A stretch of 64,000 nt of DNA from Microscillaceae bacterium (GTDB lineage: Bacteria > Bacteroidota > Bacteroidia > Cytophagales > Microscillaceae). The notes under the pieces were generated by a model. It saw only the letters and a list, made by a program, of their open reading frames with translations. It had not been told where the DNA came from and did not search any database. Shown here piece after piece: positions 10,055 to 19,168 of this stretch (the first letter of the stretch is position 1; every line of letters begins with the position of its first letter). Location: the NCBI GenBank assembly GCA_003483885.1, contig DMXI01000517.1:8757-72756 (forward strand), in the 5' to 3' direction. A program made the translations under genes and the position numbers.

Positions 10055-11176
10055 TTAAGCTTCTTTTTTACAAAAGCTCATCGCTAAAATCTCGTTTTCT
10101 ACCTGTAAGGCACTGATGTAGTGGTTGGCAGTCTCAATACGGATGTCCTTGCCTAACCCAACCGAATCTTGCACCAGTAAATCTTTATGATTTTCATTCA
10201 AGATGCTTTCAAAATAGGTCTTGGGTTCACCCACTGGTTCCGGCGATTTATCTTGTTTATGCATTTCATACCCTTTGGAGACCCGCTCTAGTACTTCACT
10301 AAACGCGTCCTGGTTATTGACATAATCGAAATAATCTTCCTCGTAGGCTTTTACAAATACGCCTTTGGTTTTGAAGGTAAGCCCTTCTTTAAATACAAAG
10401 TTCTCTTTCTTGGAGTTTTGGTAATAGTCTGAGTAATCACTGGTGGAGTTGCTCATTTGCTCTTTAGTGGCAAATTTATCTACTTCCTCCCAAATTTCGC
10501 TCTGACTGGCCACATACCCCCGTTTTTGCATAATAATTTGCTTTTTGAGGCTACGACGCATAGAACTATTACCATCATAGTCTGGTTTGGAAAACCCCTG
10601 CGTCTTACGCTCCCAACGACCTTGTTCTACACAGCTTACTGGAATCACCGTGTCAGAATTGGGTTCTAATAACAAGGTAGCATTGACTACTCTATTTTGT
10701 TTTTCCCCTTCTAAAAGTGACCCTTCATAAATCAGTAAAAACTTATTTGACTTGTTCAGTACCTTGAGATCGTTTACTGATCCATTTTCACTGATCTCTA
10801 CTACTTCTACTACTTTTTCTTCCAATCCTTTGCCCAGCTCTATGATGGGTTTTGAAAACTCCGTAGGATTGGCAATTTTAAAAGCCTGAATACCATTATT
10901 GTATTCTGAAATCACTTGAAAATCCAACTGACTTACATGGGCAATCAACTCTTTTTTTAGGGCTTCCACTTCCGTCTCATTGTACTTATATTGCTTCTGA
11001 GCTGGAGGAGCTTCTTGCGCTGTATCCCATACATTTCTCTCTATCATCGGCCCCTGCTGAAACACTTGTTGCTGCATTTGTATTTGTTCCTGGGGGTCCG
11101 ATGCTTGGGTTGGGACTTGATTATCAGGTATTTTTTTTTGAAATAAATTTTTGATCTTTTTGATTAGTTTGCTCAT
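10055..11176 (-). CDS. ARPP-1-like domain protein
   Basis: 373 aa. The middle (about 80-300) resembles the ARPP-1 domain (ARG and Rhodanese-Phosphatase-superfamily-associated Protein): a LLIYEGSLLEGEKQNRVVN-type stretch and IPVSCVEQGRW (about 180-190) are the best-conserved parts. The N-terminus is a basic helix followed by a Gln-rich linker and has no signal peptide, so it is probably cytoplasmic. In the family, this domain occurs near ADP-ribosyl-glycohydrolase and phosphatase-like genes; none is visible here. A palindromic element begins 14 bases upstream, so the promoter lies in or beyond it. Cas6 is the divergent neighbour. Confidence 0.75.
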   Translation of the reverse strand: MSKLIKKIKNLFQKKIPDNQVPTQASDPQEQIQMQQQVFQQGPMIERNVWDTAQEAPPAQKQYKYNETEVEALKKELIAHVSQLDFQVISEYNNGIQAFKIANPTEFSKPIIELGKGLEEKVVEVVEISENGSVNDLKVLNKSNKFLLIYEGSLLEGEKQNRVVNATLLLEPNSDTVIPVSCVEQGRWERKTQGFSKPDYDGNSSMRRSLKKQIIMQKRGYVASQSEIWEEVDKFATKEQMSNSTSDYSDYYQNSKKENFVFKEGLTFKTKGVFVKAYEEDYFDYVNNQDAFSEVLERVSKGYEMHKQDKSPEPVGEPKTYFESILNENHKDLLVQDSVGLGKDIRIETANHYISALQVENEILAMSFCKKEA

Positions 11177-11190
11177 AGTATTTAGTTTTT

Positions 11191-11365
11191 GAAGTCGTCT
11201 TGACTTTTAGGATGTTGCTGAAAGCTTGTCCTGTAAGGATCTTGCTTTTGCCTGCTATCAAAGCGATTTTTTTGAGCCATAGCATCGCTACGGGGATAAA
11301 AAATCTCGAAGTTAGCGGACAAAATGAGTCGTTTATAATTCATTATTAAAAGTTGAGACAACTTC
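11191..11365. repeat. Palindromic insertion element, family 2, copy 1
   Basis: 175 bp with terminal inverted repeats GAAGTCGTCTTGACTTTTA (left) and its near-complement at 11347-11365. The left end and the inner 40 bases match the inverted right end of the element at 47865-48063 almost base for base, and the right end matches the other copy's left end, so the copies are in opposite orientation. An internal hairpin lies around AGCCATAGCATCGCTACGG. There is no coding potential. Both ends are bordered by TTT, a possible 3-bp target duplication. Confidence 0.8.
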
Positions 11366-11539
11366 TTTGTTAGTTAATATTTTTCCCTACGCATTTCTCT
11401 CTAAAAAGGTCGGTAAATTAGGGCAGCAATACTACCTTTACCCTCTAAACAAAGCGTTGATATCAACAATTTTCCGAAACATTTTTCTCCCAATTCCGAT
11501 AAAAATAATAGACTACCACCACTTGCTACTCACACTTCT
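11366..11539. other. Remaining ARPP-1/cas6 intergenic region
   Basis: After the palindromic element, 174 bases remain before cas6. They are AT-rich and probably hold the cas6 promoter. The best -7-like string is TACCTTTA near 11431, but I see no convincing -33 partner. There is no CRISPR repeat. Confidence 0.4.
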
Positions 11540-12337
11540 ATGATATTTAAGATTACCTTCAAAGTACTCAACCAGGGTGCCAGCTTACCATTATCCTATC
11601 AATATGAAATCAGTTCCTGGATATATCGCCTTATGGGAGACGTTGACCGTCCCTTTGCTACTTGGTTACATGATCAAGGATACGAACTACACGGCAAACG
11701 TTTTAAACTGTTTACTTTTTCTCGTTTAAATGTGCCCAAGGGAGGGTACGCTATCCAGGGAGACCGTATGCAAATCAACGCCTCGTTTATTTCTTTTAGA
11801 GTATCATTTTTAGTAGAAAAAGCCGCAGAAACCCTACTGATGGGAATGTTTCAGGAGCAACAACTCTATTTGGGTGATAAAAAGAGCCGAATTCCACTAC
11901 AGGTGACCAATGTAGAATTGTTACCAGTACCTTTATTCGGCGAACAAGCCCACTTTCGGACTTCTTCACCTATGGTAATCTCTGAGAAAGCTCAAGATCG
12001 TCACAAGGATACTTATTTACACCCATTAGCTCCCAATTTCGCAGATTTGTTTTGGTATAACCTCAAAAGTAAATATACCCATGCCGTTAATCACAACTTG
12101 ACCGAAACACTGGATTGGGCATCTGATACCTTTGACTTGAAAATCCTGAGCACAAAAGAGCAAATTAAATCCAGACTTATCACCATTAAAGCTTTTACTC
12201 CCCAACAAACCCGTGTACGTGGCTATCTGTTCGATTTTGCCTTAACTGCCCCCCAATCACTACTTCGCTTTGGTACCGTGGCTGGCTTTGGCGCTTTTTG
12301 TTCACAAGGCTTTGGCTGTGTGAGAGTTTTAGAATAA
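11540..12337 (+). CDS. cas6: CRISPR-associated endoribonuclease Cas6 (orphan)
   Basis: 265 aa. Cas6 cuts CRISPR precursor RNA within each repeat. The RAMP-type C-terminal glycine-rich loop is clear at about 245-261 (FGTVAGFGAFCSQGFGC). Tyr29 and His44 are 15 residues apart, the same spacing as catalytic Tyr31/His46 of Pyrococcus furiosus Cas6, and KRFKLFTFS follows as expected, so the enzyme is probably active. No other cas gene or repeat array lies within the window. A mobile palindromic element sits exactly at its stop codon. It may process arrays elsewhere in the genome or be a remnant. Confidence 0.88.
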   Translation: MIFKITFKVLNQGASLPLSYQYEISSWIYRLMGDVDRPFATWLHDQGYELHGKRFKLFTFSRLNVPKGGYAIQGDRMQINASFISFRVSFLVEKAAETLLMGMFQEQQLYLGDKKSRIPLQVTNVELLPVPLFGEQAHFRTSSPMVISEKAQDRHKDTYLHPLAPNFADLFWYNLKSKYTHAVNHNLTETLDWASDTFDLKILSTKEQIKSRLITIKAFTPQQTRVRGYLFDFALTAPQSLLRFGTVAGFGAFCSQGFGCVRVLE

Positions 12338-12451
12338 GCCATACTACTATAAATTTTTCATTTGTAGAGACACAAACGAAGGTGATCACGCCGTTGGCCG
12401 TGTCCTCAAGGCCAACTTTAGCCAAAATGTCTAGTAATATGAGAATAAGCC
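12331..12451. mobile_element. MITE-like palindromic element, family 1, copy A, with 10-bp target duplication
   Basis: The element (12341-12441) is flanked by perfect direct repeats AGAATAAGCC at 12331-12340 and 12442-12451. Its ends are inverted repeats (about 15 of 18 matching). Inside are two hairpins: TTTGT/ACAAA at 12361-12376 and GTTGGCC/GGCCAAC at 12393-12416. There is no ORF. The left direct repeat contains the cas6 stop codon. Related sequence occurs at 33002 and 49344. Confidence 0.85.
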
Positions 12452-12604
12452 TATAATAATTTATAAGGTCTGTCAATCATTTTTTAGTCTCATGCGTTAT
12501 ATGAATAAGGTTCTCTAGCGATGCCTCCTACTCCCTTCCAGCCCCGATCAATTCCTCTTAAACCGATAAAGTAATATTCAATCAATAATCAATTTTACTT
12601 ACCC

Positions 12605-15600
12605 ATGAAATCAAACGATCTGAATCAAGTTGCTTTAGGTGCGCATGTCAAAGCTTTTCCTCAAAACCTTCCAGTAGCGTTTTGGGAGGCACAATCTTCT
12701 CCCTGGCAACTTACCTATGTTAGCCCTACACTTGCTCAGACTTTACCCGGAATACCTACCTCCTCCACTAATTTCTGGGAATTAATCCATCCTGAGGATC
12801 AAGTTTTGGTCAAAAAGTATCATCAGGAGGCTATCAATAGTCAAAAACCACAAGTGATTGAGTACCGCATTTACCTTACAAAAGGTACTTATATTTGGGT
12901 AAGGGATCAATTTGAAGCCTCTCCCAATATACCTTCTCAACTCAAGGGAGTATTGACCAATATTGATCGTGAAAAAAAACAACAGGAGTTATTCAGCACT
13001 CAAGAAAACCTCATCAAAGAAATCGTACAGGTTACGGCTCACAAAAGTGGACAAGATTACTTTGAGCAAATAGCACTAAGCCTGAGCAAAATATTAAAGG
13101 CTGATTATTTGGCCATTGGAGAAAAATTAATAAATCAAGAAGTGATCCGCACGGTGGTCCATTGTGGTGACCATCAAATTATCCCAAACTTTTCTTATGC
13201 GCTGGAAGGTACTCCCTGTCAATTTGTGGTAGATAAGCAAACCTGTGTTTACCCAGACAAAGTCGCCCAGCAGTTTCCTGAAGATACCATGTTGACCGAT
13301 TTGGAAATTGAAGGGTACCTTGGTACTCCTATATTTGATCATGAGGGCAATGGACTTGGTTTAATTTGGGCATTATACAAAATACCTATCCAAAACACTG
13401 GGCTGATCTCTTCTTTGTTTGAACTCTTCTCTAGCCGCATTGGGGCTGAAATTAATAGATTAAAGGCAGATATAGCCCTGTTAGAAAGCGAAAAACGTTT
13501 TAGAAGATACTTTAAAGCAGACAAAGCCATTCAGTTATTAATTAATCCAGAGAACCAACAAATAGAAGATGCCAATCCAGCAGCCGAGGCATTTTATGGC
13601 TATAGTTACACCGAATTAACCAATTTAAAAATTACAGATTTACACATTTTAGAAGAGCAAGAAGTTATTCAAAAACTACAAGAAGCTCAAAATGAAAAGT
13701 CTAATTACTTTCAGTTTCAACATCAAATAAAAAGCGGACAAATCAAATACATTGAAGCTTACTCTACTCCGCTGGAGGTAAATCAAAGAACATACATTTT
13801 GGCTACCATCCACGATATCACCGAAAGTACTCAAAATAAATTAGACCTGCTCAAAGAAAAACAATTTGTAGACTCTATCATTCAGCATGCCACCGAAGGT
13901 ATTTGCGTATGTCATGAAGTAGAATCTGCACCTTTTGTAAAGTTTACGGTATGGAACCATCAAATGGAGCAAATTACAGGGTACTCGATGGATGAAATCA
14001 ATACGCTGGGCTGGTACCAAACCGTGTATGATAAAGTTACGAGTGAAAAGGCAGCAGCTCGTATGCGGCAAATGCGTCAAGGAAAAGATTTAGTCAGAGA
14101 AGTCTGGACTATTAATACTAAAGATGACTCTCCACGAATTTTGGAGATATCTACCACTACTGTCCAAAACGAAGATAAAGTGCCTCACATATTGGCCATC
14201 ATGAAAGATGTCACCGAAACACAACGGGCAAAACAAGCATTGGAGGCTCGTCAAAGTCGTATGCGGTTACTTTATCAGATTACCAGCAATGTAGCCCAAG
14301 AAATCGATGAACAGTTACAACAAGCCTTAAAGCTTACCACCGATTTTTTCAAAATCGAAACAACCTTCATTAGTCATATCGAGGCAGACAACTTTCTTAT
14401 TACCAATAGCCATAGTACCACCAATATGTTGGGGGCTGGTACTCGTTTTTCTTTAGATGAAACCATTTGTCAGCTTACGTTTTCTCAAGAAACCGTAGTG
14501 ATGATTAATGATCTAAAGAAAAGTCGTTGGAAAAACCAGCTCCCACCAATTGATTTTGATAGTAAAGCTTATCTTGGTACCGTAGTCTATGTGTTTGGCA
14601 AAAAATATGGTACAATTTGTATCACCAGTACTACAAAAGCCCACCCTTTCAATGAGATAGATGCCGAATTTATCAACTTATTATCTCGTTGGGTTGGCAA
14701 TCTGATTGAGCGCAAAATCAAAGAAAAAGATCTTCGAGAAAGTGAAGAAAGGTATCGCTCACTTACTGAGTCTGCGCCAGTAGGCATTGTGCTCCACTCC
14801 AAAGGAATCATCAAATACATCAATCCGTTTGGACTACAAATGCTCGAGGCCACTCACGAACAGCTCATAGGCACTCCTGTAAGTCAAATATTACATCCGG
14901 ATTCTGCAGAAGTAGCCACCGAACGAATTAAAATGCTTTATGAGAAAAAAGGCGCTTTTGTAAACCCACTAGAAGAAAAGTTTATTACCCTCAAAAATAA
15001 CGTGAAAGAGTTTGTCATTAGTGGCATTGCCATCGACCAGGATGGGCAACCCGCCATTTACAATGTATTTGCCGATATGACCCACCTCAAGCAAGTAGAA
15101 AAAGAACTATTCAAGAAAACAAATCAGTTAGAAAAAGCCAATAAAGAACTGGAAGAACTGGCATATGTAGCCTCTCATGATCTAAAAGCTCCTTTGGCCA
15201 ATTTTCAAGGTTTGATGATGCTCATGACTGCGGTTAACGCCATTAACACTTCGGGGGAAGAGTATTTCGAAAAAATGCAGCAGGCGGTACAACAGATGCA
15301 AGATACGCTCCATAACCTCAACGAGGTAATAGATATGAAACAGGCCTTGGGCGCTACCAAAGAAGAGCTTTCTTTTCAGCAAGTATTTGATAGTATACGT
15401 GCAAGCCTGGAAACTCAGATAACAGAAGCGCAAGCAACAATTTCAGTAGATTTTTCACTGGCACCTACTATTTTATATCCAGCTTTACAACTTAAAAGTA
15501 TCCTCCAAAACCTACTAACCAATGCTCTCAAGTATCGTCACCCTGATCGTTTACCCAAAATTACTATTCACACCAAGCTATGTCAGGATCAGGTATGCCT

Positions 15601-15811
15601 TTTTATTTCAGATAATGGCCTAGGAATGGACTTAAGCAAATCAAAAGAAAAACCCTTTGGTTTATTCAAACGTTTACACACACACGTTGAAGGCAAAGGA
15701 ATGGGGCTGTATATTATCAAGTCTATTGTTGATTCTCACGCAGGCCATATCACCGTAAAAAGTGAAGTTGATCAGGGAACAATATTCAAAATTTATTTAG
15801 GCAATGAATAA
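12605..15811 (+). CDS. Multi-sensor PAS/GAF histidine kinase
   Basis: 1068 aa, no membrane segments seen, so probably cytoplasmic. By eye the order is PAS (about 25-125), GAF (145-290), PAS (300-410), PAS (420-545), GAF (560-705), PAS (715-830), then a dimerisation domain with phospho-acceptor His858 in VASHDLKAP, and an ATPase domain with NLLTNALKYRH, SDNGLGMD and GKGMGLYI. The catalytic part is complete. The signals are unknown; soluble GAF/PAS domains suggest redox, light or small-molecule sensing. Its end overlaps the response regulator gene by 8 bases, so the two almost certainly form a pair. Confidence 0.95.
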   Translation: MKSNDLNQVALGAHVKAFPQNLPVAFWEAQSSPWQLTYVSPTLAQTLPGIPTSSTNFWELIHPEDQVLVKKYHQEAINSQKPQVIEYRIYLTKGTYIWVRDQFEASPNIPSQLKGVLTNIDREKKQQELFSTQENLIKEIVQVTAHKSGQDYFEQIALSLSKILKADYLAIGEKLINQEVIRTVVHCGDHQIIPNFSYALEGTPCQFVVDKQTCVYPDKVAQQFPEDTMLTDLEIEGYLGTPIFDHEGNGLGLIWALYKIPIQNTGLISSLFELFSSRIGAEINRLKADIALLESEKRFRRYFKADKAIQLLINPENQQIEDANPAAEAFYGYSYTELTNLKITDLHILEEQEVIQKLQEAQNEKSNYFQFQHQIKSGQIKYIEAYSTPLEVNQRTYILATIHDITESTQNKLDLLKEKQFVDSIIQHATEGICVCHEVESAPFVKFTVWNHQMEQITGYSMDEINTLGWYQTVYDKVTSEKAAARMRQMRQGKDLVREVWTINTKDDSPRILEISTTTVQNEDKVPHILAIMKDVTETQRAKQALEARQSRMRLLYQITSNVAQEIDEQLQQALKLTTDFFKIETTFISHIEADNFLITNSHSTTNMLGAGTRFSLDETICQLTFSQETVVMINDLKKSRWKNQLPPIDFDSKAYLGTVVYVFGKKYGTICITSTTKAHPFNEIDAEFINLLSRWVGNLIERKIKEKDLRESEERYRSLTESAPVGIVLHSKGIIKYINPFGLQMLEATHEQLIGTPVSQILHPDSAEVATERIKMLYEKKGAFVNPLEEKFITLKNNVKEFVISGIAIDQDGQPAIYNVFADMTHLKQVEKELFKKTNQLEKANKELEELAYVASHDLKAPLANFQGLMMLMTAVNAINTSGEEYFEKMQQAVQQMQDTLHNLNEVIDMKQALGATKEELSFQQVFDSIRASLETQITEAQATISVDFSLAPTILYPALQLKSILQNLLTNALKYRHPDRLPKITIHTKLCQDQVCLFISDNGLGMDLSKSKEKPFGLFKRLHTHVEGKGMGLYIIKSIVDSHAGHITVKSEVDQGTIFKIYLGNE

Positions 15812-16172
15812 CCACTTAGTTTTATTAGTAGACGATGACGAAATTACCAACTTTATGAGCAAGCAAATCCTGAGCGAATTAGGATTCAACCAAGTTGTGT
15901 CAGTAAAAAATGGCCAAGAAGCACTCAAATATGTACAAAATCGTTGTCCTGATATCATTTTTTTAGATATAAAAATGCCTGTAATGGATGGGTTTGAGTT
16001 TTTGGCTGAGTTTCAGGAAAAAAAATTATGCCCCCAAACTAAAATTGTCATGCTTACCTCTTCGTCCCGGGAAGCGGAGAAAAAACAAGCCGCTCTATTC
16101 ACGAATGTGGTTGAGTTTTTGGTAAAACCACTCACCAAGCCTAAAATTGGCCAAGTATTGAAAAAGGTATAA
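15804..16172 (+). CDS. Single-domain response regulator
   Basis: 122 aa, a receiver domain alone. The acidic pocket is DDDE near residues 10-13, the phospho-acceptor is Asp55 (FLDIKMP), the switch residues are TSS, and the conserved lysine is in LVKPL near residue 107. With no output domain it should act by protein contact, for example within a phosphorelay. Translation is probably coupled to the upstream kinase through the 8-base overlap. Confidence 0.95.
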   Translation: MNNHLVLLVDDDEITNFMSKQILSELGFNQVVSVKNGQEALKYVQNRCPDIIFLDIKMPVMDGFEFLAEFQEKKLCPQTKIVMLTSSSREAEKKQAALFTNVVEFLVKPLTKPKIGQVLKKV

Positions 16173-16177
16173 AAAAA

Positions 16178-16201
16178 ACCTGATGCGTGTTGTCATCAGG
16201 T
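16178..16201. terminator. Terminator between convergent genes
   Basis: ACCTGATG (16178-16185) pairs with CATCAGGT (16194-16201). The eight A bases to its left make a U-run for the minus-strand gene that ends at 16229, and it also lies just past the response regulator stop codon. Confidence 0.8.
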
Positions 16202-16228
16202 CATTTTATAGAAGTCTTTGCTTAAGGT

Positions 16229-16708
16229 TTAGTAACGCTTTGACTGCTTTATATTTTGAGGACTGGGACCAGCATGAGCCACTAGCCACTGGGTATGATT
16301 GGTATATTTCTTCGCTTTCTGATCAAATACCTGTACTTGATTTTGCGCCGTGTTAACCCGAAACTTACAAACAAACTTACCCTTGGTACACCCCGAATAC
16401 TTATTCATTGTTCCATAAAAGTAATTCCCTTTTTTCACGGCATATTCAGCCAAACGATATTGTAAACCACTGGGGCAACGGCTAATCATTTGTCTTTTAA
16501 GGTTTACACGATATTTCTTAGCCAACGGCTTAGTAAGGGTTTCCCAAACCAATTTATGGCCTTTATTTCCCCAACGGGTCTTTTTTTCTGGAACAACTTT
16601 CTCTTCTTTGGCAGGAGCCTGCGCTGTGTGGCGAGATATCATCGCTGTTGAACCAACTACTATTAGTGCCAAAGTGGCCATTAAAACGATATTTCTTTTC
16701 AAATTCAT
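16229..16708 (-). CDS. Exported protein of unknown function
   Basis: 159 aa. A signal peptide or single N-terminal anchor occupies residues about 8-27. The mature part is very basic (many Lys and Arg) and has three cysteines that could form a disulfide plus one free thiol. I do not recognise a domain. It is flanked by its own terminator and about 100 bases of upstream DNA, so it is probably monocistronic. Confidence 0.7.
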   Translation of the reverse strand: MNLKRNIVLMATLALIVVGSTAMISRHTAQAPAKEEKVVPEKKTRWGNKGHKLVWETLTKPLAKKYRVNLKRQMISRCPSGLQYRLAEYAVKKGNYFYGTMNKYSGCTKGKFVCKFRVNTAQNQVQVFDQKAKKYTNHTQWLVAHAGPSPQNIKQSKRY

Positions 16709-16809
16709 AGTATTTATTATTTAATGGTGAATATACAGATATGGTTAAACTGTTTTATGACTCACTTGCTGTGCAATACATTGCAAAACCATTGAGCTGC
16801 TTAATTTCA

Positions 16810-17469
16810 TTATAAATTCTTTGGGGTAAACCTTAATAATAACTCTCCGACAACGAGGTTGGGTACCCAGTTGATCCATGAGGTAACTACCACTGCCAAT
16901 TCTGGATTCATTGTAGGCAAGCCTAATTCTCCAATAAAATAAGTCAATAGCGGCATGTATACCCTTAATGTAACTGCGGAAAATACCAATGCATAACTCC
17001 TGACCATCCATTTGCGATGCGCTACAAAATCTCTTTGCATAGCAGTTCTAATAGCCAAATAAGTAGTAACAAACCAAAGTAAAGCTAAAATGATAAACCC
17101 AAGCTTGGCCCAAAATCCACCATTGGCATAAAATCCCATGTACAAACCGCTGGGAGCCGCAAAAAATAAAATAGTAAATACATACGCCTTGCCTAACTTG
17201 CGGTGCAATTTGGGATAACGATTACGCCAGCGAGGTACAAACTGCAAAGGGCCGGTAATCAAACAAACCAAACTACTGGTAATATGCATATAAAAAGCCG
17301 CCATCCAGGCTATATCTTTTACCAGGGTACCTTTCCAAAGCAAAAACTCAATGTCGGTACGAAAGGAGAAATAATCGGTCACATTTAGGAAAACAACTAC
17401 GCTGAGTATCAGCATAATCATCCAACTTGTTCTAAGACTCCATATTTTTATTTTGTTTTCGGCTATCAT
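16810..17469 (-). CDS. DUF2306 family membrane protein
   Basis: 219 aa with about six hydrophobic segments and the conserved HRKLGKAY and HRKWMVRS motifs of DUF2306. The histidines in these loops are typical of this family, whose function is uncharacterised. It is divergent from nothing close and is separated from ftsZ by that gene's terminator. Confidence 0.85.
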   Translation of the reverse strand: MIAENKIKIWSLRTSWMIMLILSVVVFLNVTDYFSFRTDIEFLLWKGTLVKDIAWMAAFYMHITSSLVCLITGPLQFVPRWRNRYPKLHRKLGKAYVFTILFFAAPSGLYMGFYANGGFWAKLGFIILALLWFVTTYLAIRTAMQRDFVAHRKWMVRSYALVFSAVTLRVYMPLLTYFIGELGLPTMNPELAVVVTSWINWVPNLVVGELLLRFTPKNL

Positions 17470-17571
17470 TCCGCATTTTTATTGGCTAATTCAATGTAAA
17501 GACAAGTCGAAAACAAAAAGGGGGTAGAAGAAGGGATATTTTTTTCAAAAAAAGCACAGGCAATAAAAAAA

Positions 17572-17597
17572 CTCCTCTTTCAGAATTAGAAGAGGAG
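17572..17597 (-). terminator. Terminator of the ftsZ transcript
   Basis: CTCCTCTT (17572-17579) pairs with AAGAGGAG (17590-17597). On the minus strand the hairpin is followed by a T-run, 39 bases after the ftsZ stop codon. Confidence 0.85.
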
Positions 17598-17635
17598 CTT
17601 TTATGATGGCAATTTTGTATGGAATGAACAATAAG

Positions 17636-19168
17636 TTAGTCTGTCTTATCGGTAAAGAACTTATTGTTTCCTAAAATTTCGTTATCGTCACTCAAATTGT
17701 AACGAGAAATATTGTTTTCAGAAGAATGAGGACGCTCTACTAGTTTTACCCCGCGGCGTAAATAAGCCGGAACGTCTATTTTCTCCTTTAGACCTTCGTT
17801 CTCGAAGTTCTTACTCAATTTTTTCAGTTTATTAATTCGTTCGTCAGCTTGCTTAATCAAATGCTGACGTTTCAAATCTATTTCTGATAAGGGTGGTGAT
17901 TGTACCTTAGGTTCTTCTACGATGTTTTCACCCTCGATAGTCAAATCTTTTTTTTTGGAGTGTGGTGCTTCACTCTCCCCGTTTTCATCATCCAGATCGA
18001 AAACAACGCGCTGAGGTTCTATTGGCTTTGGCTCTTCTTTGGGTTGTACCTCTTCCTCTTGCGCATTTCCGTTAAGGTTAAATACCACATTTCTATCCTC
18101 CACAGGTTTAGGAGTCACAGGTGGGGTATTTTGAGGTGTAACAGTTTTTATGGTTTCTGTTTTAGGGGTATTTCTTACTTCTTTTTCCCCTTCCTCAGAA
18201 GTAAAACCGGTAGCAATAATGGTTACACTAATGCTATCGCCCAAAGTAGGATCAATACCATTACCAAAAATCATGTCGGCATCTTCACCAATCTGATCTT
18301 GGATGTAGTCGGTGATGTCAGTCAATTCGTCCATTTGAAGCTCGGAAGTTTCTCCAGACATAATAGACAACAATACCTTTTGCGATCCGTGAATGGTTCG
18401 GTTGTTTAATAACGGAGAATTCAAGGCCTCTTGGGCGGCACGTAGAGCACGATTTTCCCCTTCGGTTTTGGCAGAACCCATCACCGCGGCCCCTGAATCA
18501 CGCATCACAGTTTTTACGTCTTCAAAGTCAACATTCACATAACCAGGTACTGTAATAATTTCGGCAATTCCTTTGGCAGCAGTCGTTAATATACTATCAG
18601 CCTGAGCAAAAGCTTCACTCATTTTTAAGTTACCATATACTTCGCGTAACTTATCGTTAGAAATTACCAATACAGTATCGCAATGTTGTTTCAGCTGTTC
18701 GATACCGTTGGTGGCATGCTTGCGTTTCTTTTTACCTTCAAAAGCAAATGGAGCAGTTACAATGGCTACTGTCAAAACGCCCAACTCACGAGCAATTTCG
18801 GCAATGATAGGAGCAGCTCCAGTTCCAGTTCCTCCTCCCATACCCGCAGTGATAAACAACATACGAGTATTGATGCTAAGCATATCTCTGATTTCTTCTT
18901 TGCTCTCAAGAGCCGCTTCTCTTCCTCGCTCAGGGTTTGCTCCAGCACCCAGTCCTTCGGTAAGGGCTGTACCAATTTGTAATTTGGCAGGAACAGAACT
19001 CAGCGCCAATGCCTGAATATCTGTGTTACAAACAATAAACTCTACGTCTTGTATACCTCGTTCGAACATGTGATTAACGGCGTTACTTCCACCGCCTCCC
19101 ACACCAATCACTTTGATGATAGAGTTAGAATTTGTAGGAATGTCAAACTTGTAATTGTTTTGTTCCAT
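17636..19168 (-). CDS. ftsZ: Cell division protein FtsZ
   Basis: 510 aa tubulin-like GTPase that forms the cytokinetic ring. GVGGGGSNAV (about 22-31) and the tubulin signature GGGTGTG (111-117) are intact, and the T7 region is normal. A long acidic, Pro/Glu-rich linker (about 330-470) makes it larger than the roughly 380-residue E. coli protein, as usual in Bacteroidota. The C-terminal part contains VPAYLRRGVKL, typical of the phylum. It is last in the murC-ftsQ-ftsA-ftsZ block but is separated from ftsA by 349 bases, so it may have its own promoter. Confidence 0.98.
   Translation of the reverse strand: MEQNNYKFDIPTNSNSIIKVIGVGGGGSNAVNHMFERGIQDVEFIVCNTDIQALALSSVPAKLQIGTALTEGLGAGANPERGREAALESKEEIRDMLSINTRMLFITAGMGGGTGTGAAPIIAEIARELGVLTVAIVTAPFAFEGKKKRKHATNGIEQLKQHCDTVLVISNDKLREVYGNLKMSEAFAQADSILTTAAKGIAEIITVPGYVNVDFEDVKTVMRDSGAAVMGSAKTEGENRALRAAQEALNSPLLNNRTIHGSQKVLLSIMSGETSELQMDELTDITDYIQDQIGEDADMIFGNGIDPTLGDSISVTIIATGFTSEEGEKEVRNTPKTETIKTVTPQNTPPVTPKPVEDRNVVFNLNGNAQEEEVQPKEEPKPIEPQRVVFDLDDENGESEAPHSKKKDLTIEGENIVEEPKVQSPPLSEIDLKRQHLIKQADERINKLKKLSKNFENEGLKEKIDVPAYLRRGVKLVERPHSSENNISRYNLSDDNEILGNNKFFTDKTD

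Noticed and set aside
11366..12600. CRISPR array next to cas6
   Set aside because: No regularly spaced direct repeats occur near cas6 or elsewhere in the window; the only repeats are palindromic elements.
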